Both the position numbers and the translations under genes were made by a program. The notes beneath the pieces are model-generated. The model did not search any database, had not been told where the DNA came from, and saw only the letters and a list, made by a program, of their open reading frames with translations. Shown piece after piece: positions 27,161 through 36,124 of a stretch of DNA of 64,000 bases. Source of the DNA: Gammaproteobacteria bacterium (GTDB lineage: Bacteria > Pseudomonadota > Gammaproteobacteria > Steroidobacterales > GCA-2729495); NCBI GenBank assembly GCA_013001905.1, contig JABDLC010000117.1, positions 1 to 64,000 on the forward strand, read 5' to 3'. Within the stretch, counting starts at the first letter, position 1; the number at the start of each line of letters is the position of its first letter.

Positions 27161-29242
27161 TCAGGGCCGCGCCGGCAGCCCGAATGTGAGCAATGTTTTT
27201 CCCGCGGCCACGGTAACCAACTGCTGACCATCGGCTTGGTAGGTTACGGGCGCTGCCAGCACCCGCGCGCCTGTATTCAACCGCCACAGCTCCCCGCCGT
27301 TATCAGCATCGACCGCAATAAAATCGTTGGCGTCGGCGGAGAACAACAATCCTCCCGCGGTCGCAAGCAGACCGGACATGGTAATCGCCTGTGTGCGTCC
27401 GCCGTCCGCAGTGAGTGCTTTCTGCCACGCGAGACTGCCGTCACTTTTATTAAGGCAACGGATAAATCGTTGCGCAGCCTCATTAAAACTCTGTCGGCCG
27501 ACAACGCTGACAAATGGGTTGCCCACTGCATACTCCGCATCCTGCGAGTAGTAAACGGAAGGCCCGTCGACCACCGGCAAACAAAGGTAACCTGCATCGC
27601 GGTAATACGCGGGCGGCCACCAGTTTGTGCCGCCTACTGAGTTGGGCCAGGCCAGTGTGCCGCCGCGCGAAGGCCGCGCATCGGGGTTGATCTCCGGATA
27701 ACCATTCGCGTCCAGACTCTTCGCCCAGGTCTGCCGGGTAAATTCAGTCGCATTGATGAGTTCGCCCGTCACTCTGTCGAGCGTGTACAGAAAACCGTTG
27801 CGATTGCCGTTGAACAGCAGTTTTCGCTGCACGCCGTTTAACTCGGTATCCACCAGCACGGGCACCTGCGCAGCGTCGAATCCGTGAATGTCATCAGGGG
27901 TCGCCTGATAGTGCCAGACACGTTCACCGGTTGCGCCGCGCAGCGCCAGCATGGAGCTACCGTAGAGTTTGTCGTAACCGCTCCGGGGCGCGTCGGGCTC
28001 ATGCACCGTGTGACTGGTACCCCAGTAGACGATATCGAGCTCAGGGTCGTAGCTGCCTGTCATCCAGGTAGCAGCGCCACCGATCTCCCACTGCTCGTCA
28101 GCCCAGCTTTCACTGCCGGGTTCACCGGGTGCCGGCACCGTGTCAAAGCGCCAGACCCGGTTGCCGGTTTCAGCATTATAGGCGTCAACAAAACCGCGAA
28201 TACCCATCTCTCCGCCCGCGGCGCCGGTAATGACTTTGCCGTCGATCGCAATCGGTGCCGCCGTGATGCTGTAACCCACCTGATAATCGGCCACTTGTGT
28301 AATCCATCGCAGACGGCCCGTGCGTATATCCAATGCCAACAAGTGCGCGTCTATCGTCGTTACGAACACGGTATCGTTCAGCACCGCAACGCCGCGATTT
28401 GCGACACCACAACAGGTCACCAGGCCTTCCGGATCCGGTATCGGGCGCTCAAATGCCCACAGAACTTCGCCGGTCAACGCATCCAGTGCCGACACCCGCC
28501 CCTGCGGCTCGGTGATAAACATGACGCCGTCGGCCACGACGGGGTTGACCTGAAATTTGTTGTAGCGAGTGTCTGACTGATACACCCATTTGAGCGCCAG
28601 ACCGCCCACATTGCCGGAATTGATCGCATTGAGCCCGCTGTATCGCTGGCCATCGTAGCCGCCCGAGTAACTGAGCCAGTTCTTCATTTCAGCATCACGA
28701 GACGCGATGCGATCAAAGCCGATAGCTGCGACATCGATGCCCTCGTCGGCAACCGACTCATCGGGCGCCAGCGTGGCAAGGTAGGTGATGATCTGCCAGA
28801 TAGCCGGATCAGGCAGATCGTGCGCGAGCATTGATGTGCCCGGTATGCCCTGTTGAATGGTCCGGTACAACGCCCAGTCGCTGCGGAACCGGGACGGTAC
28901 ATTTAGGGCCGGGCCGTTAACGCCTTCCCCGCCGCCGCCGTGGCAACCCGCGCAATTCTGACCAAATAGTTCAGCCCCTCGCGCCGCATCTTCGGGTGAC
29001 ACATAACGCGTATTGGTCAACGCGACATGGGGATTGCGGCCTTCGATCAGGTTGCTGAGGTAAACCGGACTGCCGGGCAACATCCAGCGGAACGTTTCTG
29101 ACCAGGTAATAAAATTGAGTTGCCCCTGCGCTTTGAGCAACAGGACCTGAGAGCGCCAGAGCAACGATTCGCCGGCCAGCAGCACGACGATGAGGGTGAC
29201 GATCAGGCCTACAGGCAAAACAATAGCCGCTAAACGCTTCAT
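27161..29242 (-). CDS. PQQ-dependent dehydrogenase with N-terminal cytochrome c domain
   Basis: A 693-aa periplasmic quinohaemoprotein. An N-terminal membrane/signal segment (about 5-30) is followed by a c-type haem site CAGCH (about residue 97) and then an eight-bladed PQQ propeller. The vicinal disulfide CC is in VTCCGVANRG, and tryptophan-docking-like repeats are visible (GALTGEVLWAFE-type, ATGERVWHYQ). YDKLYGSSM could hold the catalytic Asp. Known type II alcohol dehydrogenases carry cytochrome c at the C-terminus; here it is N-terminal. It would oxidise an alcohol or sugar and pass electrons to the respiratory chain. PQQ biosynthesis genes are not in the window. Confidence 0.9.
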   Translation of the reverse strand: MKRLAAIVLPVGLIVTLIVVLLAGESLLWRSQVLLLKAQGQLNFITWSETFRWMLPGSPVYLSNLIEGRNPHVALTNTRYVSPEDAARGAELFGQNCAGCHGGGGEGVNGPALNVPSRFRSDWALYRTIQQGIPGTSMLAHDLPDPAIWQIITYLATLAPDESVADEGIDVAAIGFDRIASRDAEMKNWLSYSGGYDGQRYSGLNAINSGNVGGLALKWVYQSDTRYNKFQVNPVVADGVMFITEPQGRVSALDALTGEVLWAFERPIPDPEGLVTCCGVANRGVAVLNDTVFVTTIDAHLLALDIRTGRLRWITQVADYQVGYSITAAPIAIDGKVITGAAGGEMGIRGFVDAYNAETGNRVWRFDTVPAPGEPGSESWADEQWEIGGAATWMTGSYDPELDIVYWGTSHTVHEPDAPRSGYDKLYGSSMLALRGATGERVWHYQATPDDIHGFDAAQVPVLVDTELNGVQRKLLFNGNRNGFLYTLDRVTGELINATEFTRQTWAKSLDANGYPEINPDARPSRGGTLAWPNSVGGTNWWPPAYYRDAGYLCLPVVDGPSVYYSQDAEYAVGNPFVSVVGRQSFNEAAQRFIRCLNKSDGSLAWQKALTADGGRTQAITMSGLLATAGGLLFSADANDFIAVDADNGGELWRLNTGARVLAAPVTYQADGQQLVTVAAGKTLLTFGLPARP

Positions 29243-29356
29243 CTTCCTTGAACCTATCCTCGCCGTTACGCTTCCGTTAAGCTTTGAAATCCGGCGACAT
29301 GAGGCCAGCTCTCGTGAGGTTAACCGAGCGAGTCAAGCCAGACAACCTGCCACGTC

Positions 29357-30931
29357 ATGACTGAAAAAATCATCCCACTAATTTATGTTCTGGCGCTCGG
29401 ATTCGTCGCCTACCGGCTGGTCAATGCAACATTTCCGGAAGACCAGCAGCTTGGCCCGCGGCAGATCGCCTTTTTCATAATCCTGAACGTCACCGGCTTC
29501 CTGATCACAGCGTTGCTGCCTGCGCCCTACGCCGTGTTCATGATTGTCACAATTCTGAGCATACTGATACTTGCACCGGTGGAACCGGTCATGCGTATCG
29601 CGATCTTCATGTTTTTGTGCCCGCTCATGCCATCGCTCAATTACGATTTATATATGGGCGTCCCGCTGATCTGGATGAACTGGCCACGCGTGTTAATCAT
29701 TGTGATCCTGATGCCTATGCTGGTCGGGGCGTTCCGGCATAAGTCCCCAATGCACTATCCGCTCGACAAGTTCGTATGGGCGTATTTTCTGCTCTGCGTC
29801 GTTATAGCGTTCCGGGACACCAGCTTCACCAATGGCTTGCGGGGCACTACCTATCTGGTCATTGATATTGTAGCGCCGTATTTTGTGTTCACCCGATATC
29901 TAAACAGCTTCGCTGATATCCGCAAAGTACTGTTCGCGCTGCTCAGCTCCCTCGTGTTTGCGGGGCTGGTCAATATCTTTGAAACGGCGCGAACCTGGCT
30001 GGTGTTCCAGCAGCTGACGCTGAACGTAAACGGGGTGCGCTTTACGTCAATTCAGCGACTGGGCTTGTTGCGTGCCACCGGCCCCTTTGATGTGCCATCC
30101 CGGTCTGCGTTCGCGCTTGTGACAGGCATCGGTCTGTGCTGGGCACTGGCGCCCTATATCAAGAAGCGCGCGCTACTGGGCGCAATGGTCGCAATTCTGG
30201 CCGTTGGCCTTTTCGTTACCTTTTCGCGCGGTAACTGGATCGGAGCAGCCGTCATTGGCTCCTGTTACCTGCTAACAGTCAATCGCAAAAAGTTTCTCAA
30301 GTATGGCGCGACACTCGCGGTATGTCTGACTGCCTTGTCATTTACCGAGGCAGGCAAAGAGGTCTATAGCGTGCTGCCATTTGTCGGGGCGGAAGAAAGC
30401 GAGGCAGCCGGCACCGTCGGTTACCGCGCCATACTGCTTGAAACCTCTATTCGGGTTGCGGCGGAGAATCCGTGGTTTGGCTCAACGACGTTTCACAATC
30501 ATCCGGACATGAATGCAATACGGCAGTCGTCCGGCTTGCTAGACCTCGTCAATCACTACCTGATCGTAGTGCTGAACTATGGTTATGTGGGCCTGGCCGC
30601 CTTCGTGTCAATATTTGCGTGCGTGCTGCTGCGACTCCGCCGTGCACTGAAAAAGTCGCGCAAAATATCCGAACATCAGCGAGTCTTCTGCCGCGCGATC
30701 ATGTTCACTATCGTCGGTTTGCTGGTCGCGATCACCACCACCAGCGCATTCGGGCGGGTCGGCCTGATCTTGTGGGCACTGGCGGCGATTAGTGCTGTTG
30801 CCACAGGACTATTGCTGGACAAGGGTAGGGATAGTGCAAGCGTTCGCACCGGACACCCTGCCAGCGCGTTTCCCCGCCAAGCGTTTGGCGCGCCATCAAC
30901 CGGCGGCGCGCCGGAACACAACCGCAGATGA
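29357..30931 (+). CDS. O-antigen ligase/polymerase-like membrane protein (Wzy candidate)
   Basis: A 524-aa polytopic protein with about a dozen hydrophobic helices and a long periplasmic loop (about 350-400: EAAGTVGYRAILLETSIRVAAENPWFGSTTFHNHP), which matches the Wzy_C/O-antigen ligase loop with RxxxxxxxxxxxxxxPxxG(x)G-like character. FSRGNWIGAAV is the other conserved spot. It is the only polymerase-like protein in the locus and so the best candidate for joining flipped repeats. The C-terminal 40 residues are low-complexity and cytoplasmic. Confidence 0.85.
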   Translation: MTEKIIPLIYVLALGFVAYRLVNATFPEDQQLGPRQIAFFIILNVTGFLITALLPAPYAVFMIVTILSILILAPVEPVMRIAIFMFLCPLMPSLNYDLYMGVPLIWMNWPRVLIIVILMPMLVGAFRHKSPMHYPLDKFVWAYFLLCVVIAFRDTSFTNGLRGTTYLVIDIVAPYFVFTRYLNSFADIRKVLFALLSSLVFAGLVNIFETARTWLVFQQLTLNVNGVRFTSIQRLGLLRATGPFDVPSRSAFALVTGIGLCWALAPYIKKRALLGAMVAILAVGLFVTFSRGNWIGAAVIGSCYLLTVNRKKFLKYGATLAVCLTALSFTEAGKEVYSVLPFVGAEESEAAGTVGYRAILLETSIRVAAENPWFGSTTFHNHPDMNAIRQSSGLLDLVNHYLIVVLNYGYVGLAAFVSIFACVLLRLRRALKKSRKISEHQRVFCRAIMFTIVGLLVAITTTSAFGRVGLILWALAAISAVATGLLLDKGRDSASVRTGHPASAFPRQAFGAPSTGGAPEHNRR

Positions 30932-31239
30932 TGGCGAATCCAGCGATCAGGCCGGCCGCACTAAACAAAATTGCGCAAAACACCGAGAGCTAACTTTTTC
31001 CTGTCAACGGACTCAACAGTAACGCTGCTTATGACAAGAGAATCGGCGGGGATATGTTAAACCTGCAGGCTTATCTGTGATGCGATTCTCATAACCGAAA
31101 CGTCACTATAAATTCGTGCCTGTCGGCTATAGACAGCCTGCTGACCCCATTGCTTAATGAGTCCTGACAGGCACATCGGCATCAGCACGAAAAATGATGC
31201 CAAAACCCGACACTCGGGGGTGCGGTTACAGATAACTGT
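30932..31239. other. Leader region upstream of the c-di-GMP riboswitch
   Basis: No gene is seen here. A 9-bp inverted repeat GTGCCTGTC/GACAGGCAC (31116-31124 and 31166-31174) lies in it, and its left arm can alternatively pair with GACAG at 31132-31136. A TATAAA box at 31107-31112 may be the -10 of the riboswitch transcript, though no convincing -35 precedes it. No terminator was recognised after the polymerase-like gene. Confidence 0.35.
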
Positions 31240-31242
31240 AAA

Positions 31243-31352
31243 GAGACGAGGTCACTGTAAAGGGCAAACTCACCGAAAGGTGAGGACGCAAAGCCACCGG
31301 TCTAACGAATCCAAATGGATTTCAGGACAGCGGAGCTGCCAGAAGCCGAAAC
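31243..31352 (+). promoter_or_regulatory. Cyclic-di-GMP-I (GEMM-I) riboswitch
   Basis: The class I c-di-GMP aptamer is readable directly: AGGGCAAAC, the GAAA-capped stem CTCACC/GGTGAG (31269-31284), GACGCAAAGCC and CCGGTCTAAC. The second arm follows as CAGCGGAGCTG, equivalent to the tetraloop-receptor stem of known GEMM RNAs. This almost matches the family consensus; boundaries are approximate. It lies about 120 nt upstream of the ATG of the surface lipoprotein gene, in the same strand. The expression platform was not resolved, so whether c-di-GMP switches the gene on or off is not known. The ORF track's version of the downstream gene wrongly reads through this RNA. Confidence 0.93.
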
Positions 31353-31473
31353 TGTAAACCCTGCGGGGGCAGCAGTGTTCAGCGCGTCCGATCCTACGCC
31401 GGCAGGCATAATGCCTGACATACGGCACCCGAGTTTGACCTTTCCTGGCCCATTTGCGGAGCGAGGTTCGGTC

Positions 31474-33312
31474 ATGGCGTTGTGGAACACACCACACCCT
31501 TTTTACGGCAAAACACTGTTGGTGACGGTGTTCCTGATACTGGCGGGTTGCGGCGTCAGCGAGAGTGATGAGGTCGCGCAGGATGCCAATACAGTTGAGT
31601 CCTCATCGGACAGCTCCGAAACGGGCAGCAGTGGCGGCAGCTCCGGCGGTACCGAGATCGACAACCGGGTTACCGGCAGCATCGGCGACGGCCCGATCGT
31701 CGGCGCAAGACTCCGCGTAACCACTCGTACTGGCGAGCTGCTCAATGAAACCACGATCAGCACCGCCGACTTCGACACCACAATTCGCACCAGAGGCAAC
31801 AGTTACCCACTAAGCTTCTGGGCCGATCAGGGCACGGACCTCGTCACCGGTCTGGAGCCGGACTTCACCTTACTCTCTGTCGTACGCAATCCTTCCGAGC
31901 GCACCATTAGTAATGTCAATCCGTTCTCGACACTTATTTACCGGACCGCGGGAAACAGCGGTGCCGTGCCGGCAAGTGAGGTCGAAGCAGCGCGCCAGGC
32001 AGTACTGACACGCTATAGCTTCGGCCTTGATACCAGCGTTTTCGCTGACCCGATCACAACCGAAGTCACTGACAACAATATTCACTACATTGTAAAAGCC
32101 AGCGAAACACTGGGTGAAATGATCCGTCGCACGCGTGACGCGCTGCTGGCAACGGGTGCTAATGCCGATGGCGATGACGTCGTCAGCGCGCTGGCAGCAG
32201 ATCTGACTGACGGATGGATCGATGGTGTCGGGGAATCCGGCACAGACGCGCGGATTGCAGCCATTGCCAATACCGCCAGCGCGGCCGTGTTGCTGGAAGC
32301 GATGAGCAATCAGCTGCAGGTCAATGACACTGATTCCATGTCAGCGATGGACCTCGCCATCGCGCAGGTGCGCCCGAATGCGCCGGCCACATCAAACACA
32401 GCGAATATCCCGGTCACCGCTACGGCACGCGAGCAGCTTACCCGCAGCCTCTGGGCAGCCTATGTCGTCACGGCGGACAGCCGTATTTTTGACACGATCA
32501 CCGCAGTCGAAAGTATGTCGGGCGAGATACAGCCCGGCCAGCTCGCGGCCGCTCTGCCGGCAGGTGTGCACAGTGTGTTGCGTCAGGCGACTGTCGGCAG
32601 CGCCTACGTCGACGAGTTCACTGTGGAAACCATTAATGCGCAGGCGAGTGATGTCGGCGCCCCGCTACCACCGCCGCCTGCACCCCCGGAGCCGCAGCCT
32701 GAACCCGAGCCTCAGCCTGAACCCGAACCTCAGCCTGAACCGGAGCCGGAGCCGGAGCCGGAGCCGCAGAATACCGCGCCGACCATCTCGGGCACACCGG
32801 ACACTTCATTACTGGTGGGTGCGGCCTGGAGTTTTACCCCGAATGCGCAGGATGCTGATGGCGACAACCTGAACTTTTCTGTGACCGGTGCGCCTGCCTG
32901 GATGTCTTTCAACAGCGGCACAGGCCGCCTGTCAGGGACACCTGCTGTCGGCAACGCAGGCGCCTACCCCGGCATTCGCATATCGGTTAGCGACGGTGAG
33001 GCGACAGCCGCGCTGCCGGCCTTCACGGTAACCGTGAATGAACCGCAACCGGTCACCGGCTCAGCAACACTGACCTGGGCGCCGCCCACACAGGACGAGG
33101 ACGGGTCTCTGATCGGCTCCATCAATGCCTACCGTATTTACTTCGGTCGTAATGCATCTGATCTCGATCAGGTCGTCACCATCTCAGGCGGGCTGACAGC
33201 GTTTGTGCTCGACAATCTCGAGCTGGGCACCTGGTATTTCGCAATCTCCGCCGTGGACGGTCTGGGCGCGGAAGGCGGCCGCACGGATACAGTCAGCAAG
33301 ACCATTCTGTAG
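31474..33312 (+). CDS. c-di-GMP-riboswitch-controlled surface lipoprotein, PE-rich hinge, Ig-like and Fn3-like domains
   Basis: A 612-aa protein starting at ATG 31474, preceded by GCGAGG. The lipoprotein signal LLVTVFLILAGCGVS ends in a lipobox Cys. A Ser/Gly-rich stretch follows, then an alpha-rich domain of unknown type (about residues 60-395), then a Pro-Glu hinge (PEPQPEPEP repeats). Next is a putative-Ig/cadherin-like domain (NTAPTISGTPDTSLLVGAAWSFTPNAQDADGDNL ... GTGRLSGTP, the He_PIG pattern). Last is a fibronectin-III-like domain with TYR/WYFAISAVDGLG. It is likely an outer-membrane adhesin or polymer-binding protein. The riboswitch upstream and the EPS neighbours suggest a biofilm matrix role. 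The hinge would let the binding head extend away from the cell. Confidence 0.82.
   Translation: MALWNTPHPFYGKTLLVTVFLILAGCGVSESDEVAQDANTVESSSDSSETGSSGGSSGGTEIDNRVTGSIGDGPIVGARLRVTTRTGELLNETTISTADFDTTIRTRGNSYPLSFWADQGTDLVTGLEPDFTLLSVVRNPSERTISNVNPFSTLIYRTAGNSGAVPASEVEAARQAVLTRYSFGLDTSVFADPITTEVTDNNIHYIVKASETLGEMIRRTRDALLATGANADGDDVVSALAADLTDGWIDGVGESGTDARIAAIANTASAAVLLEAMSNQLQVNDTDSMSAMDLAIAQVRPNAPATSNTANIPVTATAREQLTRSLWAAYVVTADSRIFDTITAVESMSGEIQPGQLAAALPAGVHSVLRQATVGSAYVDEFTVETINAQASDVGAPLPPPPAPPEPQPEPEPQPEPEPQPEPEPEPEPEPQNTAPTISGTPDTSLLVGAAWSFTPNAQDADGDNLNFSVTGAPAWMSFNSGTGRLSGTPAVGNAGAYPGIRISVSDGEATAALPAFTVTVNEPQPVTGSATLTWAPPTQDEDGSLIGSINAYRIYFGRNASDLDQVVTISGGLTAFVLDNLELGTWYFAISAVDGLGAEGGRTDTVSKTIL
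32687..32768 (+). repeat. Pro-Glu/Gln codon repeat (hinge of the lipoprotein)
   Basis: Roughly 13 dipeptide units of CC(G/T)-GA(A/G) or CC(G/T)-CAG run in frame inside the lipoprotein gene. The DNA repeat is imperfect at third positions, but the last part is a pure GAGCCG run, which is prone to slippage and length variation. Confidence 0.9.
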
Positions 33313-33653
33313 CAAACTACAAACCGCAGATCCGGAATCACCACATCCGGAGAAAACCTATAGCCGGGCGCTGTGAGGCGTTCCGGCTTGTTTAGTTGCG
33401 GCGCAATGCGCAGTCTCGCGCAGAGCAGAAAAATGTACCGGCGGCAGATGAGTCGCAGCAGCCCTGCAGCAATCCTACCCAACTCGCTGATTGTGCGCCC
33501 TTCGCCGGCCAACACTGCGACGCCGCAGGTGCTCCATCCCACGCGGCTGACGCCGCAGTCTTGCCAGCGCGTCCGGTGTCTGTAACATAAGGCGCTGAAA
33601 CGTCGGGTCGTGAAGGATCGCGACCTCACCTCCACTCAGCAAGGGACTGCCTC
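33313..33653. other. Intergenic region between the two lipoprotein genes
   Basis: There is no gene here; several ORFs on either strand lack any protein-like character. It begins with two ATCCGG copies around ATCACCACA, then a terminator-like hairpin (listed separately). No second GEMM aptamer is present, although the downstream gene is a paralogue of the riboswitch-controlled one. No clear promoter was recognised. Confidence 0.35.
33363..33394 (+). terminator. Possible rho-independent terminator after the lipoprotein gene
   Basis: GCCGGGCGC and GGCGTTCCGGC form a stem of about nine pairs with a bulged T and loop TGTGA, followed by TTGTTTA. The U-tract is interrupted, so this may be a weak terminator. 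Confidence 0.35.
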
Positions 33654-34397
33654 GTGTATACACACGTTCTCCGAATTGGCGCACTCGCCGCCGCACTTCT
33701 TTTTGTCGCTGGATGTAACGACGGCAAAAACAGCAGCAGCTCCGTGAACAGCATCTCATTGCCGCCGGACGACAGCAGCGCCGACGCGCCGGCCGCAGCA
33801 CCGGCTGAAGAGCCGGCCGGCCGAAGAGACGCAGACCGTCGCCCGGTGACTGTTAATCAGCCGCCCGAGATCACAGGCGACGCGCCTGTTCAGGCCACCG
33901 TAGGGCAACCCTGGGCTTTTGAACCCGATATGAGTGATGCCGACGGTGACACGCTCACCGTATCGGCGAGCAATCTGCCTGGTTGGCTCACTCTTGATTC
34001 AACAACCGGTCAAATTGCCGGCACACCAACCGCCGCCGACGTGCAGTCGTGGACCGGTATCAGTTTGAGTGTCACGGATGGCAATGCGAGCGTCAGTCTG
34101 CCAACTTTTACGATAGCGGTTGTACCTGCCAACGCTGCCACCGGCAGCGCAACACTTAGCTGGCTGCCGCCAACGGTAACGACAGACGGTGAACCCATCG
34201 GTGAACTGGCCGGCTACCGGTTGCTGTACGGTCAAAACTCTCTCGACTACACCCAGACGATCGAGATCGACAACCCCGGCATTACCCGCTATATGATTGA
34301 GGGCCTGACCGCCGGCAACTGGTATTTTGCCATTCAGACAATTGACGGCAATGGCATTCTCAGTCTGCCGTCAGCGGAAGCGCAAAAAACGATCTGA
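33654..34397 (+). CDS. Small surface lipoprotein, Ig-like plus Fn3-like, paralogue of the preceding one
   Basis: A 247-aa protein from a GTG start with a lipoprotein signal (LAAALLFVAGCNDG). A low-complexity linker is followed by a putative-Ig domain (NQPPEITGDAPVQATVGQPWAFEPDMSDADGDTL ... TTGQIAGTP) and a terminal Fn3-like domain (GSATLSWLPPTVTTDGEPIGELAGYRLLYG ... WYFAIQTIDGNG). The last two domains align almost residue by residue with the C-terminus of the 31.5-33.3 kb protein; it lacks that protein's alpha-rich domain and PE hinge. The two probably arose by duplication and may share a ligand, such as the exopolysaccharide. Confidence 0.78.
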   Translation: MYTHVLRIGALAAALLFVAGCNDGKNSSSSVNSISLPPDDSSADAPAAAPAEEPAGRRDADRRPVTVNQPPEITGDAPVQATVGQPWAFEPDMSDADGDTLTVSASNLPGWLTLDSTTGQIAGTPTAADVQSWTGISLSVTDGNASVSLPTFTIAVVPANAATGSATLSWLPPTVTTDGEPIGELAGYRLLYGQNSLDYTQTIEIDNPGITRYMIEGLTAGNWYFAIQTIDGNGILSLPSAEAQKTI

Positions 34398-34657
34398 GCG
34401 GAGCTGCCCGGCTCACGCCAATGACAGCGGCAGGGTGCGGCTCCAGCGGCCCCTGCGCTGCTCCACACACTGAACGCAAACCAAAAACACTCATTTCTGC
34501 GGAATTTGCATCGCAGCACAGCGCATAAAATGCGAACATCATCACAGTTTTTGACGACGCGCTGCGGTAGATTACTTGTAATTGCGTCTGTTCGCATTTG
34601 GGGCAAAAACAACAATAATTTCTGTCCTGTGAGGGACAACGACAGGGGAGCGCGACG
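34398..34657. promoter_or_regulatory. Promoter region of the priming transferase gene
   Basis: An AT-rich tract of 260 bp lies before the WbaP-type gene. A perfect 11-bp inverted repeat (AAATGCGAACA at 34528-34538, TGTTCGCATTT at 34589-34599) flanks a TTGACG hexamer at 34551. The dyad could be a pair of operator half-sites for an unknown regulator; the -10 partner of TTGACG is poor. Confidence 0.4.
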
Positions 34658-36088
34658 GTGTCTGCCGGCACGTCGCCAGCCATGAACGAACCTTTTTATG
34701 TCCGTAACAGTCTGTGGGTCGCCTTTGTGGCCCTGCTGCAGGTGATTACACCGGCTGTGGTAGTGGTAGCCGTGCTGTATGCGCTCACGCAGACGTACGG
34801 AGAAGACTTCGATCGCTATTATCGGGCACTCGCGTTTTTGGTCGGCACGCTGAGCCTGATCATATTGCCGGTAAGCTCTAACGACAAGCCGTTGCTGATC
34901 ACACGACTGCTCAGCATCATCTTTCAGCTTTCGCTGCGCTGGGTTGCCATCCTCGCGATTGTCATCATCGCCGCCTACATTACGGATTTCAGCGCAGAGT
35001 ATTCCGCACGGGTAATGATTTCGTGGGCGGTAGTAACGCCCATACTGGTCATCCCGGCGATGACCATTCTGCAGAAAATTCGCCGCAATATAACGCTCTC
35101 CAACGCCAACGTGCGATCTGCCGTGTTTGCCGGTTTCACCTCGAACAGTTTCGGGCTGGCTGAAAAACTCACGGCGAATCCGGAGATGTGCAAACGGGTG
35201 CTGGGGTTTTTCGACGACCGCAGCACCGAACGGTTGGGTCCGATGGGGCAGTACGAACTGCTGGGTCAGTTGAGCGACCTCTGTGACTACGTCAAAGCCA
35301 ACAATGTCGACGTCATTTTTATCGCGCTGCCTATCCCGCACGTTGAACGCGTCGTGAAAATGCTCGATGAACTGCAGGATTCCACCGCATCGGTTTATTA
35401 CGTGCCGGACCTGTTTGCATTTGATCTGACGCAGTCACAGGGTGGCGAAATTCTCGGGAGCCCGGTGATCACGCTCTGCGAGTCACCGTTTTACGGTTTT
35501 CGCGGGGTGCTGAAGCGTGTGACCGACGTGATGCTCGCGCTGGTCGGTCTGGTGGTCGCGCTGCCCATACTGCTGGTGCTGGCACTGCTGATAAGACTCA
35601 CTTCCCCAGGCCCTGTTATCTTTAAACAGCGACGCTATGGTCTCGATGGCCGCCAGATCACGGTGTACAAATTTCGCTCGATGTACGTTACCGAAGACGG
35701 TGAAGCTCTGGTTCAGGCATCGCGCAATGACCCACGAATCACGCCCGTCGGTCGATTACTGCGCCGTTTCTCGCTCGACGAACTGCCGCAGCTCATTAAC
35801 GTGCTGCAGGGCCGGATGAGCATGGTAGGACCACGGCCGCATGCGATTGCGCACAACGAAGAGTATCGCGGCCTTATAAAGGGCTACATGCTCCGGCATA
35901 AGGTACTGCCGGGTATTACCGGCCTTGCTCAGATCAATGGCTGTCGGGGTGAAACCAAGTCTGTCGAAGACATGGAAGCGCGCATCATGTACGACCTGGA
36001 ATACGTGCGCAACTGGACCCCGCTCGCAGACCTGAAGATTCTTTTGATGACGGTCGTGCGTATTTTCTACGACAACAAAGCTTACTAG
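34658..36088 (+). CDS. Undecaprenyl-phosphate sugar phosphotransferase (WbaP/EpsB type)
   Basis: A 476-aa polyprenol-phosphate hexose-1-phosphate transferase that starts EPS repeat assembly on undecaprenyl phosphate at the inner membrane. Four N-terminal helices precede a CoA-binding-like domain, then a fifth hydrophobic helix (about residues 290-312) leads into the catalytic tail. Conserved blocks are SPGPVIFKQRRYGLDGRQITVYKFRSM, RRFSLDELPQLINVLQGRMSMVGPRPH and LPGITGLAQINGCRG. GTG 34658 has an excellent AGGGGAG 7 nt upstream; the internal ATG (34682) does not. It converges on the EPS export/kinase operon. Confidence 0.94.
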   Translation: MSAGTSPAMNEPFYVRNSLWVAFVALLQVITPAVVVVAVLYALTQTYGEDFDRYYRALAFLVGTLSLIILPVSSNDKPLLITRLLSIIFQLSLRWVAILAIVIIAAYITDFSAEYSARVMISWAVVTPILVIPAMTILQKIRRNITLSNANVRSAVFAGFTSNSFGLAEKLTANPEMCKRVLGFFDDRSTERLGPMGQYELLGQLSDLCDYVKANNVDVIFIALPIPHVERVVKMLDELQDSTASVYYVPDLFAFDLTQSQGGEILGSPVITLCESPFYGFRGVLKRVTDVMLALVGLVVALPILLVLALLIRLTSPGPVIFKQRRYGLDGRQITVYKFRSMYVTEDGEALVQASRNDPRITPVGRLLRRFSLDELPQLINVLQGRMSMVGPRPHAIAHNEEYRGLIKGYMLRHKVLPGITGLAQINGCRGETKSVEDMEARIMYDLEYVRNWTPLADLKILLMTVVRIFYDNKAY

Positions 36089-36124
36089 CCCTACTGTTGC
36101 CGCCTGACCCGCGGGCCGCCGAGT

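Noticed and set aside
32687-32768. Short tandem repeat as a possible CRISPR or VNTR locus
   Set aside because: It is an in-frame Pro-Glu codon repeat within a lipoprotein gene; there are no spacers.
33313-33653. A second c-di-GMP riboswitch upstream of the paralogous lipoprotein
   Set aside because: I looked for GGGCAAAC and GACGCAAAGCC blocks and found neither.
34334-35341. 335-aa minus-strand ORF opposite the WbaP-type gene
   Set aside because: It lies antisense to an unambiguous sugar transferase, has Arg/Gln/His-rich shadow composition and no domain.
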